Positions 45,701-56,294 of a stretch of 64,000 nucleotides of DNA are shown piece after piece. Location: assembly GCA_964036665.1 (NCBI GenBank), contig OZ038529.1, positions 18,982,060 to 19,046,059 of the forward strand, given 5' to 3'. Position 1 is the stretch's first letter; every line of letters begins with the position of its first letter. The notes under the pieces were generated by a model. The model searched no databases, had not been told where the DNA came from, and saw nothing but the letters and a program-made list of their open reading frames with translations. The translations under genes and the position numbers were made by a program. Origin of the DNA: Gordius sp. MW1 (lineage: Eukaryota; Nematomorpha; Gordioida; Gordea; Gordiidae).

Positions 45701-46140
45701 GGGAGATAGAGATGAGGGGTGGGGCACCTCTTATGTATGAGATAGAGATGAGGGGTGGGGCACCTCTTTCTCATGCATTAATTTAAAAAAGCGATAACCT
45801 AATATACCCAATGCAAATAGATAGGGAGGACAACGGACAACGGACGGACAACGGACGGACAACGGACGGACAACCAAAAACGAGCCCATAAATTGCATAG
45901 CAATTAAAAGTTGTATTTTATGTTTAGAAAATCAATATATTTCATTGGTCAGTAGCCAGCGGACGGTCAAAAATTCATATTATCAATGGTATTAACAAGA
46001 ACAAAATATTAATTTAATTTAAAAAAATATAAAAAAAAATTCTTCCTCTCCTGGGATTGAACACGAGCCTCCAGGTCACAAAGCTGGCGCCATAACATGG
46101 ACAACGGACAACGGACGGACAACGGACGGACAACAAAAGA
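42700..46140 (-). repeat. Cluster 2 of the GGCCAATGG hairpin / tRNA-headed repeat family
   Basis: At least thirteen hairpin copies mixed with CCTCTCCGGGATTCGAACCC heads and a CTCGGGCC repeat (44125-44315). Between about 44570 and 45200 the units become a regular tandem array (starts near 44570, 44669, 44773, 44882, 45012, 45139; spacing 99-130 bp). Near 45830-45870 and 46095-46130 CAACGGACGGA is repeated in tandem. Confidence 0.65.
45545..45662. repeat. Tandem duplication of ~58 bp containing AATTGCATAGCAATT
   Basis: CTAGTTAAATTGCATAGCAA followed by TTAAAAGTAAACAACTTTTA and TTTATGTTTATTATATAA occurs twice back to back, and a related copy lies at about 45262-45320. Confidence 0.7.
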
Positions 46141-46189
46141 CGACCCCATTTGCATAGCAATATTCACAATAAATTTTTTTTAATTAAAA

Positions 46190-46320
46190 ACCCGAACCCG
46201 AACCCTTTTTTGTATTCATCGGGTTCGGGTTTTAAGGGTATTTTTAAAAATGGGTTCGGGTTCTATAAATTATTGGGTTTTACTCGGTTGGGGTTCAGGG
46301 GTTATGGACAAACCCCTGTC
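46190..46320. repeat. CCCGAACCC/GGGTTCGGG inverted block
   Basis: AACCCGAACCCGAACCC is mirrored by GGGTTCGGGTTT and further GGGTTCGGGTTCT words, a hairpin-prone end fragment of a transposon of unknown class. Confidence 0.45.
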
Positions 46321-46590
46321 TAATTCGAGAAAAATTTAGCCTTGTATTTATGACGTCAATATTGTATATGATGCTATAAATGAAACTGGCCGGGAAATGT
46401 CCGATATTTTTAAAACGAAAAGGTATTTTAGTCTAAAAAAGCTATTTTACCCCTGGCCGCCCTGGGCATCTACGGCTAAATTTTCGCGCGAATCGCGCCT
46501 GTAGTTTCAGAATTTAGCCCTTTTTTAAAACTAAAAGGAATTTTAGGATTCTGCAAAAGCTATTTTACCCCTGGCCGCCCTACTGAAAGA
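46320..46590 (-). repeat. Helentron-like tandem units, inverted copy
   Basis: It contains TATTTTACCCCTGGCCGCCC twice, the complement of the units at 10106-10480. Confidence 0.6.
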
Positions 46591-46689
46591 TGACGAAAAA
46601 ATGGCAAAAAATTATGTATTATATTAAAATTCTTTGTCTTCGAATAAAATAAAATGCAATGATATTTTTTCACTTATTAAAATTTTGCC

Positions 46690-46951
46690 CTCAATAGTGT
46701 TTCCAAATTTTATTATTTTGATTAAAATAATTTTAACTATCCCAATAACTGCCTGTTCATGCAAAAGATCGTTCTCATTGCTAAAACGAATTAAAACTTA
46801 TCTTCGTTCCACAATTGGACAAGATAGGTAATCTTCCTTAGCTTTATTGAGGTTAGAACATGACTTTATAAATGTTATTCCCCGGGATGATATTATAAAT
46901 TCGTTTGCAACATCGAGTAAAAGGCGTAATGAACTACTATTAAAAGATTAA
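46690..46951 (+). pseudogene. hAT transposase C-terminal domain with one in-frame stop
   Basis: The frame reads TIPITACSCKRSFSLLKRIK then TYLRSTIGQDR, a TAA where leucine is usual, and continues in frame SSLALLRLEHDFINVIPRDD to the natural end KRRNELLLKD. This is the hAT dimerisation region found in ZMYM/ZBED-related proteins. The single stop and the missing N-terminal part show it is inactive. Confidence 0.8.
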
Positions 46952-48027
46952 TTTTAATATTTAATGAAAAATTATCTGGGCTTTTATACTTGTTTTAAAC
47001 TTTTTAACACTTTTAAAATATATTAATACGAACAATCCTGGATTCAATTTAATTTTCCATCCCACGCTTATTGTTTAACATATCTTGCATATTTTTATGT
47101 ACCACATGCAGATATAAAGACAATAGTTTTCCAAAAAATGGTTTGTACACCGTTTTTCCCCTTTATTAGTATTATCCCATCATAAGTTTGATAAATTAAT
47201 ATTAATAACCAATTCCTAAATTTTATAGACAATTGTTAACGCATCAAAAATATTCAAGGGATAAAAATCTTAAAAAAATCATTATGTTTGTCTTTGCAAG
47301 TTGTTCTGTGCTTCTCACATCTCTAATTTCATCTAAAATTATTAAATAAAATTTTGATTCATTTAATCTTGACAGAATATTATTAAGCATCATTTTAGCC
47401 GTTAAATTTATTAGTTCATTTAAAAAATTTTGTGGTGTAAAGGGGGTTTATGGAAATAAATCTAGAATATCATTTGATACAATAACTTCTAAATACTCAT
47501 TGAACGAATTTTAATTTCATAATTAATTTTTTTTATATTTTATGTTATAATTACGCCTTTTGAGGATCATCCTAAAAAAGGCTTTTAAATGTTCTCATTG
47601 TTTTCCTGATATAAATGCTGCCTGAAAATGCTGCCAATATTGCAAATTTATCATTAAAATATGTTATATATATTGGCAAGATTTTTGGGGTTGTGGCAAT
47701 AATTTTTTATAAAAACTTTGTTATATAGTTTTTTAACTATTTATATATTTTTTAAAATGTCAAAGATTTCTTGTCAATATCCCCGTTCCACTTTGCGCCC
47801 TTACAATTCATTTATACAAAACTTATTATACCAAGTGAAATTTTCTATAGTGTTTCAACTATATTACTTTGTTTTATTTATAAATAAATTTGATTTATTT
47901 TATGCCTTATAAACATGAGGGTCTTAGACATACCAGTGTAATGTTATTAGAAAAAATACACAAAGTAGTAGCGGAATTTAAGTTTGTCCAACGTTTATGA
48001 GGGAAAAAATTTTAGTTGCATTTGACC

Positions 48028-48133
48028 CATGAATCCAGGTTTTGGATTGGGGGGGGGGCAAAACACAAATATTTTTAATTTTTAAGGGTTTTTGTAGAAA
48101 ATTTTTTTTTGTCCCCTCCTACCTACGCCCATG
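48028..48133. mobile_element. Nested small MITE (CATGAATCCAGG / CTACGCCCATG)
   Basis: Imperfect inverted ends with a poly-G run near the left and GTCCCCTCC near the right; related to 55496-55636 and 36257-36365. Confidence 0.5.
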
Positions 48134-48243
48134 GTTTGACCAGCTTAGCCCCCCCCCCCCCCCCCCAAGGCAAAAAGGCTAGCTACACCACTGATTTTAT
48201 ATTACATTGATAGAAAATTGTAGCACGGCCTGTATAAGATATC

Positions 48244-49325
48244 TAGAGACCTGCATGGGCGGCCCGAGGCCCGGCCCGGAAAAGCCCGGGCCGGGCTCGG
48301 GCCTTAAATTTTTAAGCTTCAAAATTCCGGGCCGGGCCTAATTTATAAATTATAGGCTCGGCCCGGAATAATTTAGAAGAGTCTAAGTAGTCTTTTATTC
48401 TGTTTAAAACAATCTATAATATTTCAAAAAATTAATTAGAAGTTATTAAATCTGTTAAACACTCATTTATTCATTTCGCGCTTATTCTAATATAAAAACA
48501 ATTTAGTATGGAACAAAAAAAATCTACTGCTTATAGCTGAAAATATTCAGAAAGAATTTTATAAAGTAAAAGAAAATCTTAGAGAAAAGAGTGAAGTATG
48601 GAAAAGTTTATAAGAAAATAAATTTTGTTTTTTTAAGATTTGCAGGAATGTGTTATCCTATAATTCCTGCTCATCAGGCAATATTTAAGGTTAATGCTTA
48701 ATATGGAACACCCATCTCCAAAAACATAAATGTTGTAAAAAAGTCCAGGATAATAAAAATTGGACAATTATCTATGCAAGCCACTTTTAACAAAACTTAC
48801 AAATCCTGCAAAAATTAAAAAAGATCTCATATCCTCAATAGCCCAATTTTGTTGAATGGATATGGCATGAAACATCTTCTATGAAGAAAGAGGTAGAGGA
48901 AAATGAAGTTGACACCAACATAAAGTTAAAGATCAATGAGAAAAAAAATAAAATAATCGGATTGGTCGAAAGACCACAGTGGTCATTTCCAGCGCTTAGC
49001 CCTCTTGTTTGTAAGATTTTGTCAACACTTAATTTGGCCTCGAGTGAGAGGTGTTTTCGTCAGCTGGCCGCATTTATGAAGAGCGGAGAACAAATCTAAA
49101 ACACGGAAATTTTGGATGCCTGTGTTTTTTGCATCAAAATAGTATTTTATCCATTTATAATTTTTTTATGAGCGTTTTATTATTTAATAAAATTTTTTTA
49201 CCAATGACTAAGTTTCTGCAATTACCAATTTTTTTAAAGATGCTAAAATACGGGCCCGGGCCGGGCCTATTTCCCCATTTTAATTACGGGCCGGGCCTTA
49301 AAAAAATCGATTTTGCAGGTCTCTA
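48244..49325 (+). mobile_element. hAT element with perfect 8-bp TSD (AAGATATC)
   Basis: The ends TAGAGACCTGCATGGGC and GATTTTGCAGGTCTCTA are inverted. AAGATATC flanks both sides (48236-48243 and 49326-49333), exact. Subterminal GGCCCGGCCC/GGGCCGGGCC arrays occur on both sides. A degenerate transposase tail lies inside. At 1082 bp it is an internally deleted copy. Confidence 0.85.
48890..49125 (+). pseudogene. hAT transposase C-terminus, frameshifted
   Basis: The first frame ends FPALSPLVCKILSTLNLASS followed by ERCF; the next frame continues MFSSAGRIYEERRTNL. Together they cover the ASSERxFSxAGxIxxxRRxNL signature of the hAT dimerisation domain, broken by one frame change near 49050. Confidence 0.8.
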
Positions 49326-49333
49326 AAGATATC

Positions 49334-49891
49334 ACAAGAAATTCACTGAAAGACATTTATTTTTTATAAACAAATTGTTATCAAAATGATGATTTATTTA
49401 TATATTTAGTATGACAAATTAAAATAGGTACCAGATATCTCAAACAAAAATGCCATCAAAGAGAAAAATTAGTTACATAAACAAAGAAGTTGGGGTAGAT
49501 ACTTCAAGTAAGAATAATAAAAAAAATCAATTACTTTTTAAATAAGCATAATATTATACAACTTGTACACTATTGTTAAGAATTCAACTTTGATACGTTA
49601 TTTTCACAAAAGTTGCCATCTATTCTTTATTTTATAAATGTTCATATAACATAAAGAAATTGTATTATTTAAAGAATTCACATGCAATATGTCCACAAAA
49701 AGTAAATCAGTTTTACATTACTATCCATATCACTATAGAAGCAGATATCTGCCATAAAATTTATATAATTTTATTAAATTTGTTATAAATATCTTGATTT
49801 CTATGCCCTGTCATAATAATTATAAATTTTATAACAACATAATATTCTAACCTGTTTTTAAATATTTGGGAATTGATTATATGATTAATAG
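49334..49891. other. AT-rich interval, no gene recognised
   Basis: A 31-codon frame from ATG at 49450 (MPSKRKISYINKE start) has no recognisable relative. Otherwise featureless AT-rich DNA up to the foldback. Confidence 0.35.
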
Positions 49892-49937
49892 GAAATTTTG
49901 GAATCAGGCTAAACATTCTCCACTTTTGGGTGACATT

Positions 49938-50231
49938 TGTGGCGTTTTAGACATTGGCGAGATAAAGTAGCGAACGGACATTTCACTTTACTTTTACTTG
50001 TCGATTAAAAATCATCCATCCAACAACAATTCCTTCCGTCATCATAAATATCATCATTCATCGCTAATATCTCAAATAACATTCATCGCTAATATCTCAA
50101 ATAACATTCATCGCTAATATCTCAAATAACATTCATCGCTAATATCAATATTTGTTTATTAATATTTCATTTGCATTATTATCGCGCGTGTGAAAATACA
50201 GAAAATAAACAACTACCTAACAATCATTACA
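49938..50231 (+). repeat. 5' LTR (294 bp)
   Basis: Starts TGTGGCGTTTTAGACATTGG and ends CAATCATTACA (TG...CA). It holds four copies of a 25-bp unit starting ATTCATCGCTAATAT (50056, 50081, 50106, 50131). Confidence 0.95.
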
Positions 50232-50232
50232 T

Positions 50233-50250
50233 TGGTGACCCCGACGTGAT
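50233..50250 (+). other. Primer binding site, tRNA-Trp type
   Basis: TGGTGACCCCGACGTGAT is complementary to the 3' 18 nt (with CCA) of eukaryotic tRNA-Trp, one base after the LTR. It overlaps the gag start codon by two bases. Confidence 0.85.
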
Positions 50251-51091
50251 GGAAACAAACTCAACAATTCCAGACTCTAATGAACCAAGAGAAAGCGCAG
50301 TTCATGTGAGAATTCCTGAATTCCATTCTAAAAATATTCGCATATGGTTGTCACAGGTAGAAGCCGTGTTTCACACACGCAACATATCCTCGCAGAAGAC
50401 TAAGTATTCCTACCTAGTCGAATCACTACCCCCAGAAGTCGCGGAAGAGGTGGCAGACCTCATATTCACGGTTCCTGAAATTACCCCTTACGACAAACTG
50501 AAGGAAGCAATCGTAAAAAGACTAGGAGACAGTGATGAAAAAAGGATAAGGAATTTATTCTCTTCGATATTCCTAGGAGACCGCACCCCATCCCAATTGG
50601 TAAGATACTTAAAATCTCGTTTAGGTAATAATGTGATGGACGAAAAGATTTTAAAAAGCCTCTGGATGGATAAGCTACCCCAACATGTGGTAAGCATCTT
50701 GGCTACAATGGGAGATGACCAATCACTTGATCGTATAGCAGAAGTCGCTGATAGGATTCACGAAACGTTCAGAGTCAGTAGCTTAGCATCAGTAGCTACT
50801 CCCTATAACCTCACCCCAAATAACCCTACTCCCAATATTCCTATTCCCAATACTCAAACAAACGAAATGCAGGAACTGATCAAAGCTGTGTCACAATTAG
50901 AACTCAGAGTAAATCAATTAACAGGCAATCCCAACGACAGTAGGACGACATGGAGAAGGTCAGGCAGATCTAGGTCATCATCCAGACAACGCCCAACTGA
51001 CACATGTTGGTACCATTATAAATTTGGAAAGGAAGCCAGGAAGTGCATGCAGCCATGCAATTTTAACACCAACTCCCAACAAAAAAACTGA
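50249..51091 (+). CDS. gag: Gag polyprotein of the Ty3/gypsy element
   Basis: 280 codons starting [10 protein letters not shown] chose this ATG (50249) because upstream codons, including the ATG at 50171, lie in the LTR and PBS. The N-terminal two thirds fit an invertebrate gypsy capsid ([20 protein letters not shown], then [20 protein letters not shown], then [10 protein letters not shown]). A proline/asparagine-rich linker follows (about residues 190-215) and then a basic, arginine/serine-rich nucleocapsid part with a non-canonical CWYHYKFG...CMQPC motif (about residues 251-268) instead of a CCHC knuckle. It forms the virus-like particle and binds the RNA. Stop TGA at 51089, directly after the slippery site. 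Confidence 0.92.
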   Translation: METNSTIPDSNEPRESAVHVRIPEFHSKNIRIWLSQVEAVFHTRNISSQKTKYSYLVESLPPEVAEEVADLIFTVPEITPYDKLKEAIVKRLGDSDEKRIRNLFSSIFLGDRTPSQLVRYLKSRLGNNVMDEKILKSLWMDKLPQHVVSILATMGDDQSLDRIAEVADRIHETFRVSSLASVATPYNLTPNNPTPNIPIPNTQTNEMQELIKAVSQLELRVNQLTGNPNDSRTTWRRSGRSRSSSRQRPTDTCWYHYKFGKEARKCMQPCNFNTNSQQKN

Positions 51092-51127
51092 CGGGCCGTC
51101 CCATATGGGCGACAATGGGAAACGGCC
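51082..51127 (+). promoter_or_regulatory. Predicted -1 ribosomal frameshift signal between gag and pol
   Basis: In gag frame the slippery heptamer is A AAA AAC (51082-51088), the codon before the gag stop TGA. Five nt later GGCCGTCCCAT (51094-51104) can pair with ATGGG and ACGGCC (51115-51119 and 51122-51127): 11 bp with a 2-nt bulge and a 10-nt loop. Pol lies in the -1 frame, open across the site since 51067. Confidence 0.85.
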
Positions 51128-54100
51128 GTACTTTCAGCCGCCTATTCTATTTATTCGACCGGTCCACCCAACGAAAATATCTCGTCGACACAGGCGCTGA
51201 AGTTAGCGTAATCCCACCCCCTCCCAAACATCCATTGATCCCGCATGGCCCAACTCTACAAGCGGCTAACCAAACCAGCATACACACATACGGACAAGTC
51301 GTATTGGGTTTAGACCTTGGTTTGCGACGGGAATTCAAATGGGTATTTTTAGTCGCAAACGTACACACCCCTATAATTGGAGCTGACTTACTGCACCACT
51401 ATAAGTTAGTTGTGGACATCAACAATAAACGACTTATAGACAGCACCACACAATTATCGTCGAGAGGAACATCCTCACCACACCAGACGTTCGGCATCCG
51501 TGTAGCACTCAGCAATCACAGCACAAAATTCGATGCAATTCTGCACGAATTTCCATCACTCATATCCCCTCTAAACTTCAACCGACAGATTCCACCCCAT
51601 GATGTGCTCCACCACATTCTGACAAAAGGCCCAGCACAGCACTCACGCCCCAGACGATTGGCGCCCGATAAATTAAGTTCAGCCAAGAAAGAGTTCGAAT
51701 ATATGCTGGAACTTGGGATCATCAGAGAGTCAAAAAGTAATTGGGCATCCCCATTACATCTGGCTGCCAAAAAGTCAGGCGACTGGAGACCGTGTGGGGA
51801 CTATCGCGGGCTGAACAAAGTCACATTGCCTGATCGGTATCCCATTCCCCACATACATGATTTTTCCGCCAACCTCCACAACAAAACAATATTTTCCAAG
51901 CTCGACCTGGTAAGAGCATATCACAACATTCCAATTGCAGCAGGTGACATCAGCAAAACAGCCGTGACAACGCCATTTGGTTTATACGAATTCACTAGAA
52001 TGCCCTTTGGTCTAAGAAACGCGGCTCAGACATTTCAACGGTTCATAGATGAAGTGTTAAGAGGGCTCGACTATGCCTACGCTTATATCGACGATATACT
52101 TATAGCTAGCACCTCGGAAAAAGAACACGAAAATCACTTAAGGACCGTTTTACAACGACTACAGGACTTTGACCTCCGAATAAGTCCTTTAAAATGCAAG
52201 TTTGGAACTCACGAACTCGAGTTTCTGGGACATCATATATCAAAAACTGGCATCACTCCACTAATGGATAAGGTCGACGCTATCCGCGAATTTCCACTAC
52301 CGGACTCCACAAAGAAGCTTCGCAGATTCTTGGGGATGATAAATTTTTATCGTAGATTCCTACCCGGAATTTCCCGTACCCTTCAACCTTTAACGGACGT
52401 GTTAAAGAAACCAAAAAAATCTCTAACTTTCAACGACGACCAGATAAAGGCGTTCGAAAAAGCAAAATCAGCTTTAGCAGATTTTACCGCACTTAGTTTC
52501 TTAGATACAGATCCACGAACAGAAATAAGGTTGACTACAGACGCATCGGACACAGCAGTCGGAGCAGTATTGGAGCAGGTAATTTCGGACCAGGTAAAAC
52601 CAATATCATTTTATTCGGTCAAGCTGCAACCAACGCAAACGCGATATAGCACTTTCGGCCGGGAGCTTCTTGCAATTTATTTAGCTATTAAGCACTTTCG
52701 CCACTTTTTAGAAGGTCGAAGTTTCTCCGTGTATACGGACCACAAACCACTAATTTACGCCTTTAACGCTAAACCTGACCAGTATTCACCTAGAGAAACG
52801 AGACAATTGGACCTAATATCGCAATTTACAACTGATATTCGGTACATCAAAGGTGAAAGTAATACAGTTGCAGACGCGCTCTCTCGGACGGAGGTAGATT
52901 CTATCAGGTTACCAGAAATGCCCGATCTAGAAGAGATTAGTAGACAACAGATAAATGACGAAACCCTGAGAAACTTAAAGGATTCATCATCTTTGAAATT
53001 GCAGTTAGTACCAATTCCAGGATCAGAGCGAAAAATCCTTTGCGATCTCTCAACCGCCAAACCACGACCGGTAATTCCAGAAACACTCAGAAAAATAGTT
53101 TTCGACCATTTCCACACTATATCACACCCAGGTATACGCGCCACTGTGATACTAATTACAAATCGGGTAGTCTGGCCGTCAATAAACAAAGACGTTGTGA
53201 GATGGGCAAGAACTTGTGAAAGGTGCCAACGATGCAAGGTATTTCGACACACCGTTACAGTACCCGGAACATTCGCTAAACCCGACGCCCGTTTTGCCCT
53301 CATCCACATAGACTTGGTAGGGCCACTACCACCATCAAACGGATATACGCATATGTTAACAGCAGTGGACCGATTCACCAGATGGCCCATGGCTATTCCT
53401 TTGAATGATACATCCACGGAGGTTATCGCAAAAAAGCTGATAGAACACTGGATTGCGAACTTCGGTGTGCCACATACCATTACCACCGATAGAGGATCAC
53501 AGTTCCAATCATCTCTCTTCCGAGAACTCTCCAATCTCTTAGGTTGCACACATATTAAAACAACCGCCTACCATCCCGCCGCAAACGGACTCGTCGAACG
53601 ATTCCATAGACAACTTAAAGAGTCGTTAAAAGCCGCCGGGGAGACTAAGTGGAACGAAATTTTACCATTGATATTATTAGGATTACGTTCAACTATCAAA
53701 GAAGACATAGGAGCAACAACAGCAGAATTGGTGTACGGTACGACCTTACGACTACCAGGAGACTACGTCCTAAAAACCGAACCTAACCCATTACAACATC
53801 ATTTCGTTGACAAGCTCAGGAGGACCATGGCAAAAATTCCTTACCCCATACCAAAACACCATGCTACAACAAAAGAACAAGTTAGCAGCTACCTGTTCGA
53901 AGCAACCCACGTGTTCGTCAGACACGACGCCGTCAGTAAGCCACTCTCTCCAACGTATGACGGTCCTTACAAAGTATTGAAACGTGAACCAAAATACTTC
54001 GTCATTGAAAAAAATGGTAAAAGAGATTCTGTCTCGATAGACAGATTAAAACCCTGCCATCGAAGCAGAGAGGAACCACCCTTTCAGACCGCCGACGAAA

Positions 54101-54204
54101 CGCAAGCTGAGGCACCGACACAAGAAGCAGAAGAACCAACCAAAATAACTAGAAAAGGCAGAAAGGTCCATTGGCCGAAAAACCTTCGGGAATACATCAC
54201 ATAA
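51115..54204 (+). CDS. pol: Pol polyprotein (protease, RT, RNase H, integrase)
   Basis: Numbering is from the first ATG (51115, 1029 codons), although translation probably enters by frameshift near 51088. The aspartic protease shows DTGAEVSV (D25). Reverse transcriptase has [31 protein letters not shown] and YIDD (324-327). RNase H has D476, E517 and D542 (TDASD, FGRELLA, TDHKPL). Integrase has the zinc site H667-x3-H671-x29-C701-x2-C704, the catalytic triad D733, D792, E828 (DD35E) and a GPY/F module at G950-P951-Y952; no chromodomain. No stop or frameshift, and all catalytic residues are kept, so the element looks competent for reverse transcription and integration. Confidence 0.97.
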   Translation: MGNGRTFSRLFYLFDRSTQRKYLVDTGAEVSVIPPPPKHPLIPHGPTLQAANQTSIHTYGQVVLGLDLGLRREFKWVFLVANVHTPIIGADLLHHYKLVVDINNKRLIDSTTQLSSRGTSSPHQTFGIRVALSNHSTKFDAILHEFPSLISPLNFNRQIPPHDVLHHILTKGPAQHSRPRRLAPDKLSSAKKEFEYMLELGIIRESKSNWASPLHLAAKKSGDWRPCGDYRGLNKVTLPDRYPIPHIHDFSANLHNKTIFSKLDLVRAYHNIPIAAGDISKTAVTTPFGLYEFTRMPFGLRNAAQTFQRFIDEVLRGLDYAYAYIDDILIASTSEKEHENHLRTVLQRLQDFDLRISPLKCKFGTHELEFLGHHISKTGITPLMDKVDAIREFPLPDSTKKLRRFLGMINFYRRFLPGISRTLQPLTDVLKKPKKSLTFNDDQIKAFEKAKSALADFTALSFLDTDPRTEIRLTTDASDTAVGAVLEQVISDQVKPISFYSVKLQPTQTRYSTFGRELLAIYLAIKHFRHFLEGRSFSVYTDHKPLIYAFNAKPDQYSPRETRQLDLISQFTTDIRYIKGESNTVADALSRTEVDSIRLPEMPDLEEISRQQINDETLRNLKDSSSLKLQLVPIPGSERKILCDLSTAKPRPVIPETLRKIVFDHFHTISHPGIRATVILITNRVVWPSINKDVVRWARTCERCQRCKVFRHTVTVPGTFAKPDARFALIHIDLVGPLPPSNGYTHMLTAVDRFTRWPMAIPLNDTSTEVIAKKLIEHWIANFGVPHTITTDRGSQFQSSLFRELSNLLGCTHIKTTAYHPAANGLVERFHRQLKESLKAAGETKWNEILPLILLGLRSTIKEDIGATTAELVYGTTLRLPGDYVLKTEPNPLQHHFVDKLRRTMAKIPYPIPKHHATTKEQVSSYLFEATHVFVRHDAVSKPLSPTYDGPYKVLKREPKYFVIEKNGKRDSVSIDRLKPCHRSREEPPFQTADETQAEAPTQEAEEPTKITRKGRKVHWPKNLREYIT

Positions 54205-54250
54205 ATTTTAGCCAACTCTTATCGACATATTTAAAACTTTAAATATATCT

Positions 54251-54263
54251 GGAAGGGGAGTAT
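54251..54263 (+). other. Polypurine tract
   Basis: GGAAGGGGAG followed by TAT lies immediately before the 3' LTR and would prime plus-strand DNA. Confidence 0.85.
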
Positions 54264-54573
54264 TGTGGCGTTTTAGACATTGGCGAGATAAAGTAGCGAA
54301 CGGACATTTCACTTTACTTTTACTTGTCGATTAAAAATCATCCATCCAACAACAATTCCTTCCGTCATCATAAATATCATCTTATCGCTCAAATAACATT
54401 CATCGCTAATATCTCAAATAACATTCATCGCTAATATCTCAAATAACATTCATCGCTAATATCTCAAATAACATTCATCGCTAATATCAATATTTGTTTA
54501 TTAATATTTCATTTGCATTATTATCGCGCGTGTGAAAATACAGAAAATAAACAACTACCTAACAATCATTACA
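54264..54573 (+). repeat. 3' LTR (310 bp)
   Basis: Identical to the 5' LTR as far as I can read, except for an extra 16 bp (CTTATCGCTCAAATAAC region) before the four 25-bp units (54398, 54423, 54448, 54473). Confidence 0.95.
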
Positions 54574-54745
54574 CATTTTTCCTATCGTGAAAACGCGTTC
54601 TTAAACGTTCTCCTACCGAACGAAAATAAACAACGCATCCACGTTCGTAAATACATGCTTGCTCGATTACAAATAAACACACAACGAATGTGCCATTTTT
54701 TAATTTTATTCCCATTTAAGTCAAATCTATATAAAAACTAATTCT

Positions 54746-55300
54746 ATAACCACAATTCCTAACCCATTAGAAATATCTTTACAAAACATCCCCAAAAGGA
54801 ATCACACATTGTCAAAGAACCAGAAATTTAACAAGTTTAAGGAAAGATGCATTGAATTAGCAGGAATTTTATGTGAGAGAAATGACACTATATTCGATAT
54901 TTATTACAACCACATAAATGTTTTAAAGGAGAAAGCCATGAATTCCAACTGTGTTAAGTAATTTAAAGCCTTTCATATTTGTAATTATTGTTTAAGGTAC
55001 AGATTCTATTAGTCAATCTCCCCTTGAAGTACCCTATAAGTATACTCTTTTTAAACATTTTTAGGTGATGAAGATATAATTGAAATTTCTGAAGATATAA
55101 GTTTAACCAATCACAACCCTCTTAAAAGTATTTTATTTTGGTTATGAGTTTATTATACATTATAGGTATTGAAAATGTAAATGGTATTTGTGAAGAAATA
55201 AGTTCAACAATCTTAATCCCCGTAAAAGTGATATATTCTGATTATGAGTTTATTATACAATAAGATATTAAGCCTCAATGGAATTTTTGATGGTGGAAAT
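54746..55300 (+). pseudogene. Multi-exon coding-like segment in the left arm of foldback copy 2
   Basis: A ~70-codon open stretch (NPLEISLQNIPKRNH, then NKFKERCIELAGILCERND, then FDIYYNHINVLKEKA; 54746-54957) is followed by short exon-like blocks separated by AT-rich GT...AG gaps of 25-40 nt: TDSISQSPLE, SDEDIIEISEDISLTNHNP and SIENVNGICEEISST. The last two are repeats of each other and the junctions fit phase 1, the style of the FLYWCH genes. The left copy has at least one small deletion relative to the right arm (near 55215). Product unknown; it may be captured host exons or remains of the element's own gene. Confidence 0.5.
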
Positions 55301-55495
55301 TTTGATAAATTGCCCCCAGAGAGAATTTGAAGATGGTTTACTCAAATTAATATATATTTACCCATTATTTGTTTTTTTATCAGCAATATAGCAAATTTAT
55401 ATATACCTGTTTTGAACTAATAAAGTATTTCATGATTCAAGTCTACATTTTTATATCTATTTAAGTATCTTTGCTTATGATTATACATATATCGG

Positions 55496-55636
55496 CATGG
55501 GCATAGCGAGGGGAGGACGACTGCCACCCTCTAAATCTAAAAAAATGCAAGAATTTCACAAAATTACAGCTAAAATTGTGAAAAGTTTCTAAATAGCTTT
55601 TGCCCCTCTCTAATTTAAATGCTGGCTACGCCCATG
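55496..55636. mobile_element. Small MITE (CATGGGCATAGCGAGG / CTGGCTACGCCCATG)
   Basis: 141 bp with inverted ends, in the centre of the foldback; related to the MITEs at 48028-48133 and 9177-9430. Confidence 0.6.
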
Positions 55637-56294
55637 TTTATCAGCTATAGAAAGGTCAGATAAGAGATGAAAAGAAATCAATTGTCAGTTACATTAATTT
55701 TAAACTGAATACATACTTGTTAATGAAAAAGTAGTACTTAACTTATATCATACTCATTAAACATATATTGCTATGCAATTTTAGGTTATTTGTACTTATT
55801 AATAACAATGTAGCATATTAATGATTTATAAAACCTGTTTTGTAGTTATCAATTTATATCTATGTTTTAATCTCTATTAACCCTCTATTTTTAGTGGGCT
55901 TGGTTATAAGACTCAGAGCTTATAGAACCTTTATAAATTGTACAGTTTTAATAATTTCCATGTTTGAACTAACAAATGATGATAACAAATAGTTTATTCT
56001 ATATATAAAATATAATACATCTTTTAAATAAATTGAAATTCAAAACACATGGCGTGGTAGGAATTTTTTCACAGGAAATATTGTTTGAGGATCTGAAACA
56101 ATTTAGATTTATTTTAAAGGAATATACTTGTGCACAATTTTAATGAGTCCCACGAAGTATATTGTCGTATTTAGGTTCAATATCTGATTATTCCCTAAGT
56201 ACAAAATAATTTATAAAATATTATTAGTATTACTTTCTATTCTGTTGTAACCTGAACTTCTCTTAAATTTTTGAGGCAAGATAATATATTTCAC

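Larger units (their letters stand above)
46600..48193 (+). mobile_element. hAT relic, 3' part with right terminus CTAGCTACACCACTG
   Basis: It has the transposase C-terminus at 46690-46951, about 1 kb of AT-rich 3' sequence shared with 18090-19200 in inverse orientation, then the terminus GGCTAGCTACACCACTG at 48177-48193. The 5' half is missing. A 106-bp MITE is nested at 48028-48133. Confidence 0.7.
49938..54573 (+). mobile_element. Complete young Ty3/gypsy LTR retrotransposon
   Basis: Two LTRs, PBS, gag, frameshift site, intact pol and polypurine tract are all present in order. The flanking duplication is CATT (49934-49937 and 54574-54577), confirmed by the uninterrupted other arm of the host foldback, which reads GTGACATTTTTCC. 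The LTRs differ only by a 16-bp length difference inside a tandem repeat, so insertion was recent. There is no envelope gene between pol and the 3' LTR. Confidence 0.97.

Noticed and set aside
50171-50248. N-terminal extension of gag
   Set aside because: Lies in the LTR and primer binding site; the ATG at 50249 is the first outside the LTR.
52755-53549. 264-codon minus-strand frame
   Set aside because: Shadow of the intact pol gene on the other strand.
54205-54263. Envelope gene downstream of pol
   Set aside because: Only 59 bp separate pol from the 3' LTR, so there is no third gene.
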